Below are positions 34,845 to 45,101 of a stretch of DNA of 64,000 nt, piece after piece. Position 1 is the stretch's first letter; every line of letters starts with the position of its first letter. The stretch covers positions 124,001 through 188,000 of the forward strand of contig MKWP01000002.1 of the NCBI GenBank assembly GCA_001899805.1, written 5' to 3'. The notes under the pieces are model-generated. The model had not been told where the DNA came from. It did not search any database and saw nothing but the letters and a program-made list of their open reading frames with translations. The position numbers were made by a program, and so were the translations under genes. The stretch is from Lysobacterales bacterium 66-474 (GTDB taxonomy: Bacteria > Pseudomonadota > Gammaproteobacteria > Xanthomonadales > Rhodanobacteraceae).

Positions 34845-37800
34845 ATGGAATCGAGGCATCCCCGGCGCGAGGGCAATGTGCCCGGTCCGCGCGAACTGGA
34901 ACGCTTGCTGGATCGCGCGTTGACACGCGACGCGGGCAAGCTGCGTGCGCGCCTGCGTGGATTGGAACGCAAATGGTCGTCATCGCCCGATGCGTTGCGC
35001 AAGCTGGCACGGGACATCGCGGCGTCGGTCGCGCAGCGGGAGGCGCGTGTCGCACTGGTGCCGCCGATCACGCTGGACGAAGCCTTGCCGATCACGCAGC
35101 GCTCGGACGACATCACGCGCCTGATCCGCGGGCACCAGGTGCTGGTGATCGCGGGCGAAACCGGTTCCGGCAAGACCACCCAATTGCCGAAGCTGTGCCT
35201 CGCGGCCGGACGTGGTGTCGCCGGGATGATCGGCTGCACCCAGCCGCGGCGGCTGGCCGCGCGCGCGATGGCGCACCGCGTTGCCAATGAACTGGGTGGC
35301 GAGACCGGGGGCATGGTCGGCTTCGAGGTGCGTTTCGCCAGGCAACTCGGCGACGACACCCTGATCAAGTTCATGACCGACGGCATCCTGCTGGCCGAGA
35401 TGGCGCACGACCGCTGGCTGTCGGCCTACGACACGCTGATCATCGACGAGGCGCACGAACGCAGCCTCAACATCGATTTCCTGCTGGGTTACCTGAAAGG
35501 GTTGCTGCGGCGGCGTCCCGACCTCAAGCTGATCGTCACCTCGGCCACCATCGACACCGCACGTTTTGCGGAGCACTTCGACAATGCGCCGGTGGTGACG
35601 GTGGAAGGCCGCGCGTATCCGGTCGAAATCCGTTATCGGCCATCCGGCAATGATTTCCTTCCCCCGCAAGCGGGGGAAGGTGGCCGAAGGCCGGATGGGG
35701 GCCGCGTACGCGAGGAATCACTCACCGAGCGCGTCGCCTCCGCCCTCGACGACATTGCCCGCGAAGACCCCAAGGGCGACGTGCTGGTGTTCCTGCCGGG
35801 TGAACGCGAAATCCGCGACGCCCACCTGGCGCTGTCGCGCCGGCAGTACCGCCACACCGAAGTGTTGCCGCTGTATGCGCGTCTGTCCGTGAAGGAACAG
35901 GACCGTGTGTTCAAGCCGGGACCCGCGCGCCGCATCGTGCTGGCGACCAACGTCGCGGAAACCTCGCTGACGGTGCCGCGCATCCGCTGGGTCGTGGATT
36001 CCGGCGACGCACGCGTCAAACGCTATTCGCGCCGCAGTCAGATCGAGCGCCTGCACATCGAGCCGGTGTCGCAGGCCGCCGCCAACCAGCGCGCCGGCCG
36101 TTGCGGGCGCGTCGGTCCGGGCATTTGCGTGCGGTTGTACGACGAGGCGGACTTCGCCGCGCGTCCGCCCTACAGCGATCCGGAGATCCTGCGCAGTGCG
36201 CTTTCCGACGTGATCCTGCGGATGCTCGACCTCGGCCTCGGCGACGTCGAAGCCTTTCCCTTCATCGATCCACCCGATCCGCGTGCCGTCAATGACGGCT
36301 GGCGGCGGCTTGCCGAAATCGGGGCGGTCGATGAGGCACGCAAGCTGACACCGCTCGGCAAGCAGCTCGCACACATTCCGATCGACGCGCAGCTCGCCCG
36401 CATGCTGGTCGAGGCGCAAAGACTCGGCGTGCTGGCCGAAGTCCTGCCCATCGTGGCATTCCTCGGCGTGCAGGACCCGCGCGAACGCCCCGCGGACAAA
36501 CAGGCACAAGCCGATGCCGCACATCGCGAATTCGCCGATCCGCAGTCCGATTTCATCGGCGTGTCGAACCTGTGGATCGCGTACCGCGCCGCGCACGAGG
36601 AATTGACACAAGCGAAGTTGCGCGACTGGTGCGCGAAGCATTTCGTGTCGTTCATGCGGATGCGCGAATGGCGCGAACTGCATCGGCAGTTGCTGGTTGA
36701 AGCCGGGACTCGGGACTCGGGACTCGGGACCCGGGAAAGGCAAGCGGTTGAGCGTGTCGCAGGCACCAAACGAGTGCAGGCTGCGGACGTCCGGAAGAAG
36801 AAAGCATCCGCCGAGACTACGGGTGCGAGTCCCGAGTCCCGGGTCCCGAGTCCCGATCTGTACGAGTCCATCCACCTCGCGTTGCTCGCCGGCCTGCCGA
36901 CCAATGTCGCGCGCAAGGACGAGCAGGGCTTGTATCGCGGTACGCGCGAGCGCAAGTTCAAGGTGTTTCCGGGCTCGATGCTTGCAAAAAAACCGCCTGT
37001 TTGGCTGTTCGTCGCGCAGATCCTCGACCTCGGCGGCAAGGTGTGGGGCATGCAATGCGCGCGGGTCGAACCCGAGTGGATCGAACGCCAGGCGGCGCAC
37101 CTGCTCAAGCGCACCTGCAGCGATCCGCATTGGTCGCGCGCGCGCGGCACGGTGCAGGCGTTCGAACAGGTTTCGTTGTACGGGTTGGTGCTGGCCGAAC
37201 GCCGCACCGTGACGTTCGCGAAGCAGGACCCGGCGCTCGCGCACGCGATCTTCCTGCGCGAGGCGCTGGCGCGCTGCGACATCGACTGCCGCGCCGATTT
37301 CGTGCACGCCAACGCGTGGGTGCTGGACGAAGCGCGCGAGATCGAAGCGCAGCAACGCCGCGAAGGTTTGCTGAAGTCGGATGAAGACCTGGCCACGTTC
37401 TTCACCGGCAAGTTGCCGGAAGAGATTGCCTCGTCCGCCGCGCTGGATGCCTGGTACAAGCGTGCCTCGGCACCCGAACGTGCCGCGTTGCGCTGGTCGC
37501 TGCGCGACGTGCTGGAGGCCGGTGCGCACGGCGACGCCGGCGCGTTTCCCGAGGCGATGGAAGTGGGCAACCAGCGCCTGCGGTTCGAATATCGTTTCGT
37601 GCCCGGCGATCCAGCCGATGGGGTCACCTTGCACGTGCCGCTGCCGCTGTTGAACGCCATCCCCGTGGCGCGCTGCGAATGGCTGGTGCCGGGACTGCTG
37701 CAGGACAAGGTCGCGGCGCTGATCCGCGGCCTGCCGAAAACCTTGCGCCGCAATTTCGTGCCGGCGCCGGAATTCGCGCGTGCCTTCAGCGAAGCCGAGG

Positions 37801-38885
37801 CGCCACGCGACCAACCGCTCGCGCAAAGCCTGTCGGCATTCCTGAAGAAAGTCACGGGTGTCGTCGTGGACGCTGCCGACTTCGACATGGCGGGGCTGCC
37901 CGCGCACCTGCGGATGCGCTTCGAGGTGCGCGACGAATCCGGCAAGGTCCTTGCGGAGGGTCGCGGCCTCGATTCATTGCGCGAGCGCTGGGCCGACCGC
38001 GCGCGCGCCGCGTTTTCGCGCAACGCGGCGGTGCCGGTGGCGAGGGAGGACGTTCGCGACTGGGACTTCGATGCCATACCCCGCGTTTCGGAAGCGCGCG
38101 GCGGCATGCCGGCTTTCCCCGCGCTGGTCGACCTGGGCGCGACGGTGGCGTTGCGCGTGTTCGAAACCCGTGGCGAGGCCGACGCGGCGCACCGTGGTGG
38201 CGTCGAGCGCCTGCTGCGGCTTTCGCTGGCGACAGAATCCAGGCGCGCGCAGAAACAACTGCCGCTGAAACCGAAACTTGCCGTGGCCTTTGCGCCGCAC
38301 GGCCGCGCCGACACCCTGCGCGAAGACATCGTGGAAGGCGCGTTCGCCGACGTGCTGCGCGAACACGACCTCGACGTGCGCGATCGCGGTGAATGGCAGG
38401 CGTTGCGCGACGCCGTGTCGCGAGTGTTGTTCGGTGCAGCGATGGAACGCCTGAAGCTGGCCGAACCGATCCTCGCCGGGCTGGCCGAACTTCAGCCATG
38501 GTTGAAACCGTCGATCAAGGGCGAGGCAGGCGTGAGTTATGCCGACCTGCGCGGACAACTCGATGCGTTGCTCGCGCCGGGGTTCCTGCGCGAACTGCCG
38601 CGCGCACGCCTCGCGCACCTGCCTCGTTACCTCAAGGCCATGCGCCTGCGCGCGGAGAAACTGCGCAGCGACCCGGCGCGCGACTTCTCACGCATGCAGC
38701 AGGTGCTGCCGTATTGGCGCGCGGTGCTGGACGCGCACGCGTCGGGCGAGGATTCCGATGCGCTGGACGCGCTGCGCTGGCTGGTCGAGGAATGGCGCGT
38801 GTCCGTGTTCGCGCAGGAACTCAAGACCGCCGAACCGGTGTCGGGCAAGCGCATGGCGCAGGCACTACAGGGCCTGAAGACCTGA
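34845..38885 (+). CDS. hrpA: ATP-dependent RNA helicase HrpA
   Basis: 1346-residue DEAH-box helicase. Walker A is GETGSGKTTQ (104-113) and the DEAH box is Asp201-His204. Further motifs are SATIDTARF, ETSLTVPRIRWVVDSG and QRAGRCGRVGPG, then ratchet/OB regions and the HrpA-specific C-terminal half. HrpA resolves stalled ribosomes and processes mRNA in E. coli. Two stretches look inserted: residues about 271-286, from a stem-loop repeat, and about 620-671, bounded by 19-bp inverted repeats. Both stay in frame and fall in loops between conserved blocks. ATG 34845 lacks a clear Shine-Dalgarno. Confidence 0.94.
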   Translation: MESRHPRREGNVPGPRELERLLDRALTRDAGKLRARLRGLERKWSSSPDALRKLARDIAASVAQREARVALVPPITLDEALPITQRSDDITRLIRGHQVLVIAGETGSGKTTQLPKLCLAAGRGVAGMIGCTQPRRLAARAMAHRVANELGGETGGMVGFEVRFARQLGDDTLIKFMTDGILLAEMAHDRWLSAYDTLIIDEAHERSLNIDFLLGYLKGLLRRRPDLKLIVTSATIDTARFAEHFDNAPVVTVEGRAYPVEIRYRPSGNDFLPPQAGEGGRRPDGGRVREESLTERVASALDDIAREDPKGDVLVFLPGEREIRDAHLALSRRQYRHTEVLPLYARLSVKEQDRVFKPGPARRIVLATNVAETSLTVPRIRWVVDSGDARVKRYSRRSQIERLHIEPVSQAAANQRAGRCGRVGPGICVRLYDEADFAARPPYSDPEILRSALSDVILRMLDLGLGDVEAFPFIDPPDPRAVNDGWRRLAEIGAVDEARKLTPLGKQLAHIPIDAQLARMLVEAQRLGVLAEVLPIVAFLGVQDPRERPADKQAQADAAHREFADPQSDFIGVSNLWIAYRAAHEELTQAKLRDWCAKHFVSFMRMREWRELHRQLLVEAGTRDSGLGTRERQAVERVAGTKRVQAADVRKKKASAETTGASPESRVPSPDLYESIHLALLAGLPTNVARKDEQGLYRGTRERKFKVFPGSMLAKKPPVWLFVAQILDLGGKVWGMQCARVEPEWIERQAAHLLKRTCSDPHWSRARGTVQAFEQVSLYGLVLAERRTVTFAKQDPALAHAIFLREALARCDIDCRADFVHANAWVLDEAREIEAQQRREGLLKSDEDLATFFTGKLPEEIASSAALDAWYKRASAPERAALRWSLRDVLEAGAHGDAGAFPEAMEVGNQRLRFEYRFVPGDPADGVTLHVPLPLLNAIPVARCEWLVPGLLQDKVAALIRGLPKTLRRNFVPAPEFARAFSEAEAPRDQPLAQSLSAFLKKVTGVVVDAADFDMAGLPAHLRMRFEVRDESGKVLAEGRGLDSLRERWADRARAAFSRNAAVPVAREDVRDWDFDAIPRVSEARGGMPAFPALVDLGATVALRVFETRGEADAAHRGGVERLLRLSLATESRRAQKQLPLKPKLAVAFAPHGRADTLREDIVEGAFADVLREHDLDVRDRGEWQALRDAVSRVLFGAAMERLKLAEPILAGLAELQPWLKPSIKGEAGVSYADLRGQLDALLAPGFLRELPRARLAHLPRYLKAMRLRAEKLRSDPARDFSRMQQVLPYWRAVLDAHASGEDSDALDALRWLVEEWRVSVFAQELKTAEPVSGKRMAQALQGLKT
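35657..35700 (+). repeat. Family-1 palindromic element inside hrpA
   Basis: Perfect 11-bp stem CCTTCCCCCGC / GCGGGGGAAGG (35657-35680), then GGCC-GAA-GGCC and a G-rich tail, the same architecture as the intergenic copies. In frame; codes for a Pro/Gly/Arg-rich loop. Confidence 0.85.
36704..36856. repeat. Inverted tandem-type repeat inside hrpA
   Basis: The left arm is four CGGGACT-like heptamers (36704-36735). The right arm 36826-36856 holds the reverse complement; 19 bp (36717-36735 and 36838-36856) are perfectly inverted, with 102 bp between. The whole block is read in frame. Confidence 0.9.
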
Positions 38886-38993
38886 CGATGGAGTCGGGCG
38901 ATACTTGCCGAGGCGTTGCACGGCCGGTTCCTCGATCGGCTGATGCTGGCACAAGACGCCAACGAAAATCTCCTGCCGCCCAACGTTTGAATT

Positions 38994-39062
38994 CAGCGGC
39001 GCGCGCCTCGTCTGACGACCGCTGCGGAAGCAACGCGGCTCGCTTGGCATGGCGTTAACAGG
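38994..39062 (+). repeat. Dispersed about 68-bp repeat, copy B
   Basis: Inverted counterpart of 17474-17541, in the 179-bp gap between hrpA and the small membrane protein. The rest of that gap (38886-38993) contains nothing recognisable. Confidence 0.7.
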
Positions 39063-39064
39063 CC

Positions 39065-39439
39065 CTAGATTGAGTCGCCGGGTGTCAATGCCGCAAGAGC
39101 GAAACACAATGCTGCAACAGCGGGAAGAGCGACGCCCACGAAGAAACCCGCCAACGAGAAAGCCCATGCGGCATCCGCTGCTGCCGCGAGAGCCAGCAGC
39201 GCGATCAGGATGCGCGCGCGTTGACGGGAAAATGCCAGGACCAGGCCGAAGGCGGCAAGGATGACCAGATGAATGGAGAAATGCGCCCACAGACCCGGCA
39301 CGACGTGCTTGAGGAACGCCGAGGCGTTCGACCTGGAGATCGCGTCACTGACCTGGGAATAACCTGCGCCATGAAGCACGCCCGTCACGATTAACAGGGC
39401 GCTGCCAGCAACGCAAAAGACTGCAGTGACTCGAAACAT
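39065..39439 (-). CDS. Small hypothetical membrane protein
   Basis: 124 residues, four predicted membrane helices (about 5-25, 48-68, 74-92, 95-117), very few charged residues. No family recognised. ATG 39439 has AAAGG almost adjacent, a weak ribosome site. It sits alone between hrpA and nadC; coding status is supported by the regular helix pattern. Confidence 0.6.
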   Translation of the reverse strand: MFRVTAVFCVAGSALLIVTGVLHGAGYSQVSDAISRSNASAFLKHVVPGLWAHFSIHLVILAAFGLVLAFSRQRARILIALLALAAAADAAWAFSLAGFFVGVALPAVAALCFALAALTPGDSI

Positions 39440-39519
39440 CCTTTGGACACCTGACGACCGAATTTGGTGGCGCTTGTAGGGCGGGAGGAACGCAGTGAAT
39501 CCCGCCGCGCGGGCTACGG

Positions 39520-39563
39520 ACCCTCACCCGCCCTTCGGGCACCCTCTCCCAGTGGGAGAGGGG
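39520..39563 (-). repeat. Family-1 palindromic element next to nadC
   Basis: CCCTCACCC, GCCC-TTC-GGGC, CCCTCTCCC-AGT-GGGAGAGGG; opposite orientation to 8869-8912. Directly to its left, GGCGGGA (39480-39486) and TCCCGCC (39500-39506) form another inverted repeat. It lies 8 bp beyond the nadC stop and may stop its transcription. Confidence 0.85.
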
Positions 39564-39571
39564 AACAGCCA

Positions 39572-40432
39572 TCAATTCTCGTCGAAACGCATCGACAGGT
39601 CGACGGCGCGGACGTGCTTGGTCAGCGCGCCGATGGAGACGCAGTCGACGCCGGTTTCGGCGATGGCGCGGACCCGTTCGAGGTTCACGCTGCCGGAAAC
39701 TTCAAGCGGCACGCGGCCGGCGGCGAGCGCGACGGCATCGCGCAGCATCGCGTCCGAGAATTCGTCCAGCAGCACGCGGTCGGCGCCGGCGGCGATCGCG
39801 TCGCTGAGTTCGTCCAGCGATTCGACTTCGCAGTCGAGGAACACACCGGGGCTGGCGGCGCGCGCGGCGTGGATCGCCTGGGCGATGCCGCCCGCGGCGG
39901 CGACGTGGTTTTCCTTGACCAGGATCGCATCGTAAAGGCCGATGCGGTGGTTGTGGCCGCCACCGCAGCGCACGGCGTATTTCTGCGCAAGGCGCAAACC
40001 CGGAATGGTCTTGCGGGTGTCGAGGATCTTCGCGCGGGTGCCGGCGACGACGTCGACATAGCGACGCGTCGTGGTGGCGGTGCCGGAAAGGGTTTGCAAA
40101 AAATTGAGCGCGTTGCGTTCGCCCGCGACCAGTGCGCGCGCGTTGCCTTCGATTCCGCACAACACGGAATCCGCGGCGATGCGATCGCCGTCGTGGTGGC
40201 GCCAGTCGATCCGCACATCCGGATCGAGTTGACGGAAACACTCCTCCGCCCACGGCGCGCCCGCAAGCACCGCATCCTCGCGGGAAACGATGTGTGCGCT
40301 CGCGCGTGCGTCCGGGGCGATCAATGCGGCGGTGACATCGCCCGTGCCGATGTCCTCGGCCAGTGTGCGCGCGACGTCGGCACGGATGGTTTCAGGCGGC
40401 GGAGGCGTGGGCCGCGAACCGGCGCCGCTCAT
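39572..40432 (-). CDS. nadC: Nicotinate-nucleotide pyrophosphorylase (carboxylating)
   Basis: 286 residues, quinolinate phosphoribosyltransferase, making nicotinate mononucleotide from quinolinate and PRPP in NAD synthesis. Typical blocks: [15 protein letters not shown] near the N-terminus, [61 protein letters not shown] and the C-terminal [19 protein letters not shown] 40432 overlaps the stop of the upstream DUF1631 gene by 4 nt (ATGA). Confidence 0.97.
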   Translation of the reverse strand: MSGAGSRPTPPPPETIRADVARTLAEDIGTGDVTAALIAPDARASAHIVSREDAVLAGAPWAEECFRQLDPDVRIDWRHHDGDRIAADSVLCGIEGNARALVAGERNALNFLQTLSGTATTTRRYVDVVAGTRAKILDTRKTIPGLRLAQKYAVRCGGGHNHRIGLYDAILVKENHVAAAGGIAQAIHAARAASPGVFLDCEVESLDELSDAIAAGADRVLLDEFSDAMLRDAVALAAGRVPLEVSGSVNLERVRAIAETGVDCVSIGALTKHVRAVDLSMRFDEN

Positions 40433-42768
40433 GCCTCGACGTGCCGTGGCGGCTCGGGTTGCGCGTTGCGCAGGCGGTCGACGATGGCGTCGAGCGCGCG
40501 GTCGAACAGCGGGACTTCCTCGAGGATCATCGCGCGCCCGGCGTGCAGTTCGGTGGCGAGTTGCACGGCGGTGCGGTCGGCCACTTTGAGGCCGCGCCGG
40601 TTGACGAACAGGTACTTGCCGCTGATCGGGCTGATCCACGACAGCTTGGCGCGTTCGCGGGTGCCCTGGTCGTCGACGAACTCGACCCAGCCGCCGACCT
40701 TCAATTCACGCACCGCCTGCAGCGAGCCCGCGTCGATGTCGACCGACATGTCGTCCGGGTTCAAGTCTTCCTCGACGTCCGGCGCGGTGTCGGTGATCGC
40801 GGGTTGCGCGTCCTCGTTGACCCCCAGCACGGTGGCCGGATCGACGGCGGGTTCCGAGGCCGCCGCGGCGGGCGCCGATTCACCCAGTTGCTGGCGCCAG
40901 AACTTCCACAGCTCCGCGAGCAGGCGGTCGATGTCGGGTTCCTGGAAGGCGACGGTGGCGAGGCCGGCGCGCAGGTGCTTCTCGATGGATGCCAGCGCGC
41001 CCTTGTACTGGGTGTGCGCGGCTTCGCCCTGTGGCACGTCCGCGGTGGCGATGAAGTCGTCCACGAAATGCACGGCGGCGCGGAACTCGGGCGATTCGAG
41101 GCCCTGGCGCAGCACGATCAGCACCAGGTAATTGGCCCACGGCCGGGTCAGCACGCCGCGCAGCAGGGTCGGCAGGTTGCGGCCGTTGATGCGCGTGAGG
41201 ATTTCCTGGGCGGCGCGGCGGCGCGCGTTCTGCAGGCGTTCGCGCCCGCGCGCGGCTTCGGTGGCGCGGCTCTCGGCCAGTTCCGCGCGCTTGCGGTTCT
41301 GCTCGACGAACTGGGTGAAGTCGGCGAGCTGGCGCTCGAACACGCCGATGTCGTCGTCGAAATCCTGCAGCAGGGTTTCGACCACGCCTTTGACTTTTTC
41401 GAACAGGCGATGATCGCGATCGGATTCCTCGGACCAGCTCTTGGCGGCGTCGGCCAACTGGTCGAGCAGCTTGCGCGCGGGATGCGAGGCGTGCGCGAAC
41501 ATGCGCCGGTCGAGGATCGCGACCTTGAGGTAGGGAATCTGCAGGCGCGCCAGCAGCACCTGCATCGGCGCCGGGATGGTGTGGTCCTGCAGGATGTATT
41601 CGAACAGCATGCCGACGAGGTCGATGGTGTCCTCGTCGCTGCCCGACACGTGCGCCTTGGCCTGCCCGGACAGGCGCTGGATCTGCAGCATCAACTCGTC
41701 CTTGAGGCGCTGCACCATGTCGATGGCCGCGCTGGTGTCGGTGGCCGCGGGCAGCGCCGGCAGGGGCCGCGATTCGCCCTGCAGCAGGGTCAGCGCGCCG
41801 AGCAGTTCGGCCGGACTGAGCGAGGCGACGCCGCCGCCGGAACCGGCGTAGGCGTGGCCCATGTCGGCGTAAAGATGCTGGCGGCGCCCGGCCAGCAAGG
41901 CGGTCAGGTGCTGCATCAATTCACTGTGCAACTCGTCAACGCCGTCGCCGGCGTACCCGGCTGCGGCTGCGGCCGCAGCGCCGGCGGGTGCGCCGGCCGC
42001 CCGCGCCGCCGTGCCGCTCGCGCCGGCTTGCCTGCGGACCACGGTCGGATGCCGCAACTGCGGCAGCACGCCCGCCTGCACCAGCCGCACGTTGACGTCG
42101 TGGTAGAGCGTGTCGAGCACGTTCAGCACGTAGCGCTCGAACATCTTCAGGATGATCAGCCGCACCCGGATATTGACGTCGGTGAGTTCACCCAGCGCCT
42201 CGCGGAACGCCTCGGTCAGCGCGCTCGGGCCCAGCGGGTTGTTGCCGTTGGTGGTGACGCGCCCGCCGCTCAGCACCGACATGCGCTGGTTCAGCGCCAT
42301 CAGCGCCGACGACAGGCGGCCGTCGGCCTTGGCGACCATGCTGGAGACCGCGAGCGATTCTTCCAGTTCGCGGTCGTCGACCAGGCTCAGTTCGCCGCTC
42401 GCGGAAAACGCGCGCTGCGCCTCGCTGCCGCGCGGCTGGCGGCCGGCCGCGAAATCCGAAAACCCGTGCGCCACGCGTTCGCCGAACAGCCGCTCGATGC
42501 GCGGGCGCCGCTTGCGGGTTTCGCGCATGCCGTCGAAATATTCGGTCTGGCTGGCGTTGCTCTCGGCCTTCTCGGCGAGGTCGAACAGGGTGTCGTCGAC
42601 GTTGTCGAGCAGCGCGGCGACCAGGTTGCCGGTTTCCTTCAAGGTCATTTCGCGCACCGCGACCAGCAGGCCACCGACCTGGTCCTGGTTGGCGCCGGAC
42701 GTGCGCGAACCGATCTCCACCACCTTCGGGGCGGCATCGCCGGGCGGATCTGGCGTGATGGAGCTCAT
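40429..42768 (-). CDS. DUF1631 family protein
   Basis: 779 residues, a long helical cytoplasmic protein seen in xanthomonads and pseudomonads and often annotated only by DUF number. Conserved-looking parts are [20 protein letters not shown] near the N-terminus, [20 protein letters not shown] in the middle, [20 protein letters not shown], and a C-terminal [20 protein letters not shown] with [12 protein letters not shown], which resembles a PilZ-like or SH3-like barrel. A Gly/Ala-rich low-complexity tract lies around residues 260-285. No catalytic motif recognised. Co-transcribed with nadC. Confidence 0.8.
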   Translation of the reverse strand: MSSITPDPPGDAAPKVVEIGSRTSGANQDQVGGLLVAVREMTLKETGNLVAALLDNVDDTLFDLAEKAESNASQTEYFDGMRETRKRRPRIERLFGERVAHGFSDFAAGRQPRGSEAQRAFSASGELSLVDDRELEESLAVSSMVAKADGRLSSALMALNQRMSVLSGGRVTTNGNNPLGPSALTEAFREALGELTDVNIRVRLIILKMFERYVLNVLDTLYHDVNVRLVQAGVLPQLRHPTVVRRQAGASGTAARAAGAPAGAAAAAAAGYAGDGVDELHSELMQHLTALLAGRRQHLYADMGHAYAGSGGGVASLSPAELLGALTLLQGESRPLPALPAATDTSAAIDMVQRLKDELMLQIQRLSGQAKAHVSGSDEDTIDLVGMLFEYILQDHTIPAPMQVLLARLQIPYLKVAILDRRMFAHASHPARKLLDQLADAAKSWSEESDRDHRLFEKVKGVVETLLQDFDDDIGVFERQLADFTQFVEQNRKRAELAESRATEAARGRERLQNARRRAAQEILTRINGRNLPTLLRGVLTRPWANYLVLIVLRQGLESPEFRAAVHFVDDFIATADVPQGEAAHTQYKGALASIEKHLRAGLATVAFQEPDIDRLLAELWKFWRQQLGESAPAAAASEPAVDPATVLGVNEDAQPAITDTAPDVEEDLNPDDMSVDIDAGSLQAVRELKVGGWVEFVDDQGTRERAKLSWISPISGKYLFVNRRGLKVADRTAVQLATELHAGRAMILEEVPLFDRALDAIVDRLRNAQPEPPRHVEA

Positions 42769-42891
42769 GGAAAATCTCGATTGCCCGTGTGGGAATCCGG
42801 ATCGTTCAGTATGCCGATTCGCCGGCGCCGGACCGTGAATCCGTTCACAGGGCCGCCGCGGGGTGCCGCAGTTGGCCCGGTTGCGGGCCTT

Positions 42892-43158
42892 CTACGCAGG
42901 GAAATCGGCCAACTGCAGGGTGCCGATGCCTTCCTCGGCCAGCATCACGGGAATGTCGTCCTCGATCCGGTAGACCACCTTGCGGTCGGTGGTGACGAGC
43001 CCCGAGGAGAGCGGCGCGGAGACCTTGCGGCCGGACACGGTATCGACCCCGCCGGCCGTGATCGCGCGGTTGAGTGCGTCCAGTTCATCGCGGCGCAGCA
43101 GGCGCACCGGGGTCTTGGTGACCGGGTCGCACAGGATGTCCAGCAATCGCTTGTCCAT
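42892..43158 (-). CDS. Trm112/YcaR-family small protein
   Basis: 88 residues. The start [20 protein letters not shown] and the end [17 protein letters not shown] match the Trm112/UPF0434 fold, whose members activate methyltransferases. Only one Cys (Cys10) remains where zinc-binding relatives have CPxCK; here CDPVTK lacks the second Cys. It diverges from purE, with 35 bp between starts. In related genomes such genes often neighbour kdsB/lpxK, which are not seen here. Confidence 0.85.
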   Translation of the reverse strand: MDKRLLDILCDPVTKTPVRLLRRDELDALNRAITAGGVDTVSGRKVSAPLSSGLVTTDRKVVYRIEDDIPVMLAEEGIGTLQLADFPA

Positions 43159-43193
43159 GCCGCGTACAATACCCGTTTTGCGCCGGTGAGACC

Positions 43194-43754
43194 ATGCGGA
43201 AAACGACGGTCGCGCCCCGGGTCGGGGTGGTGATGGGCTCGCGTTCGGACTGGGAGACGATGCAGCACGCCGCCGACATGCTGGCAGCGCTGGGCGTCGC
43301 GCACGAGGTGGAAGTGGTTTCCGCGCACCGCACGCCCGACAAGTTGTTCGCCTACGCGGAAGGCGCGGCCCGGCGCGGCATCGAGGTGATCATCGCGGGT
43401 GCCGGCGGCGCCGCGCACCTGCCCGGCATGCTGGCCGCCAAGACGCGTCTGCCGGTGCTGGGCGTGCCGGTGCAATCGCGCGCGCTCAAGGGCCTGGACT
43501 CGTTGTTGTCGATCGCGCAGATGCCGGCCGGCATCCCGGTGGGCACGCTCGCGATCGGCGAAGCCGGCGCCAGGAATGCGGGCCTGCTCGCGGCCGCGAT
43601 CGTGGCGCTGCACGACGACAAGGTCGCGCGCACGCTGGAGCGGTTCCGCAATGACCAGACCGCCGAGGTATTGGCGCATTCCGATCCGCGCCTGACGCCG
43701 CCGCATCCGGCGCCGGCTGCGAAGGCCAGGCCGCGCAAGCAGAACGCGCGTTGA
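43194..43754 (+). CDS. purE: N5-carboxyaminoimidazole ribonucleotide mutase
   Basis: 186 residues, class I PurE, converting N5-CAIR to CAIR in purine synthesis. Active-site stretches: [37 protein letters not shown] and [19 protein letters not shown] basic Pro/Ala tail of about 20 residues extends past the usual end. ATG 43194 follows GGTGAG at 7 nt. purK follows 100 bp later, with a palindromic repeat between. Confidence 0.97.
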   Translation: MRKTTVAPRVGVVMGSRSDWETMQHAADMLAALGVAHEVEVVSAHRTPDKLFAYAEGAARRGIEVIIAGAGGAAHLPGMLAAKTRLPVLGVPVQSRALKGLDSLLSIAQMPAGIPVGTLAIGEAGARNAGLLAAAIVALHDDKVARTLERFRNDQTAEVLAHSDPRLTPPHPAPAAKARPRKQNAR

Positions 43755-43776
43755 TGATGGCAGTTTTTCGAAGGCT

Positions 43777-43816
43777 GCCCCTCACCCCTTGCCCTCTCCC
43801 GCAAGCGGGGGAGGGG
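43777..43816 (+). repeat. Family-1 palindromic element between purE and purK
   Basis: CCCCTCACCCC followed by stem CCCTCTCCCGC / GCGGGGGAGGG with one T-G pair. It lies 22 bp after the purE stop, so it may attenuate or stabilise the transcript. Confidence 0.75.
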
Positions 43817-43854
43817 GAGTTGCTGCCGTGCGGGTTCGTACAATGGAGGGTCAT

Positions 43855-45042
43855 GTGAAGGCGAGTGTCGACGCACATCCGACGCTTGGTATCTTGGGCG
43901 GCGGCCAACTGGCGCGGATGCTGGTGCTGGGGGGCGCGCCGCTGGGGGTGCGCTTCCGCATCGTCGATCCGGCCGCCGACGCCTGCGCCGGACAAATTGC
44001 GCCGTTGCTCGCGGCGAACTGGGATGCGTTCGACAAGCTGGAGTCGTTCGCACGCGAGGTCGACGCCGCCACCTACGATTTCGAGAACGTGCCGGCCGCG
44101 ACCGCCGAGTGGCTGGCGGCGCGCACCCACACCGCGCCGAACGCGCGTTCGCTGGCGACCGCGCAGGATCGCGTGGCCGAGAAAACCCTGTTCCGCGAAT
44201 GCGGATTGCCGACCGCGGAATTCGCGGCAGTGGCGACGCGCGCCGAACTCGACGCCGCGCTGGGTCGCATCGGCGCGCCGGCGATCCTGAAAACCCGCCG
44301 CCTCGGTTACGACGGCAAGGGCCAGTTCCGCATCCGGTCGCTCGCCGATGCCGGCGCGGCATGGCAGGCGCTGGGCGCGCAGGCCGAACGCGTGGGGCTG
44401 ATCCTGGAAGCCTTCGTCCCGTTCGACGCCGAGGTTTCGGTGGTCGCGGTGCGCGCACGCGATGGCGATTTTCGCGCGTGGCCCGTGCCGCGCAACTGGC
44501 ATGTCGACGGCATCCTCTCCGCCAGCCTCGCGCCCGCGCCGGTGGATGATGTGCTTGCGCAGGCTGCCTTCGCCCACGCGCGGGCGGTCGCCGAGAAACT
44601 CGATTATGTCGGCGTGTTCGCGCTGGAGCTCTTCGCGGTGAAGGGAAATGCCATCCATGGCGAACAGCTCCTTGGAAACGAAATGGCGCCGCGCGTGCAC
44701 AACTCCGGCCACTGGACCATCGAAGGCGCGGTCACCTCGCAGTTCGAGAACCACGTGCGCGCGGTGCTCGGCATGCCGCTCGGCGATACTTCGGCGCGCG
44801 GGCTCTCGTGCATGTTGAACTGGATCGGCGCGATGCCCGATCGCGATGCCGCGCTCGCGGTGCCCGGCGTGCACTGGCACGACTACGGCAAGTCGCCACG
44901 ACCCGGCCGCAAGGTCGGCCACGCGACCGTGTGCGCGGACGATGCCGCGACGCTGGCGCAGCGCTTGCAACGCCTCGGCGATGCGCTCGGGCGCACCGCG
45001 CAGGTGCGTCCCGTCGTCGATGCGCTGGTGGCGCAACGTTGA
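43855..45042 (+). CDS. purK: N5-carboxyaminoimidazole ribonucleotide synthase
   Basis: About 395 residues, ATP-grasp enzyme that carboxylates AIR with bicarbonate and ATP ahead of PurE. Visible: LGILGGGQLARMLVLGG at the N-terminus, KTRRLGYDGKGQFRI, EAFVPFDAEVSVVAVR, and the C-terminal MAPRVHNSGHWTIEGAVTSQ. GTG 43855 is preferred because GGAGG lies 5 nt upstream; in-frame ATG 43843 is the alternative, adding four residues. It pairs with purE in one operon. Confidence 0.95.
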   Translation: MKASVDAHPTLGILGGGQLARMLVLGGAPLGVRFRIVDPAADACAGQIAPLLAANWDAFDKLESFAREVDAATYDFENVPAATAEWLAARTHTAPNARSLATAQDRVAEKTLFRECGLPTAEFAAVATRAELDAALGRIGAPAILKTRRLGYDGKGQFRIRSLADAGAAWQALGAQAERVGLILEAFVPFDAEVSVVAVRARDGDFRAWPVPRNWHVDGILSASLAPAPVDDVLAQAAFAHARAVAEKLDYVGVFALELFAVKGNAIHGEQLLGNEMAPRVHNSGHWTIEGAVTSQFENHVRAVLGMPLGDTSARGLSCMLNWIGAMPDRDAALAVPGVHWHDYGKSPRPGRKVGHATVCADDAATLAQRLQRLGDALGRTAQVRPVVDALVAQR

Positions 45043-45101
45043 CAAGCCCGGCGACGGCGCGCATGGTTCACCGTTTGCCACGTCGAATCCGGGGAGTGAA
45101 C

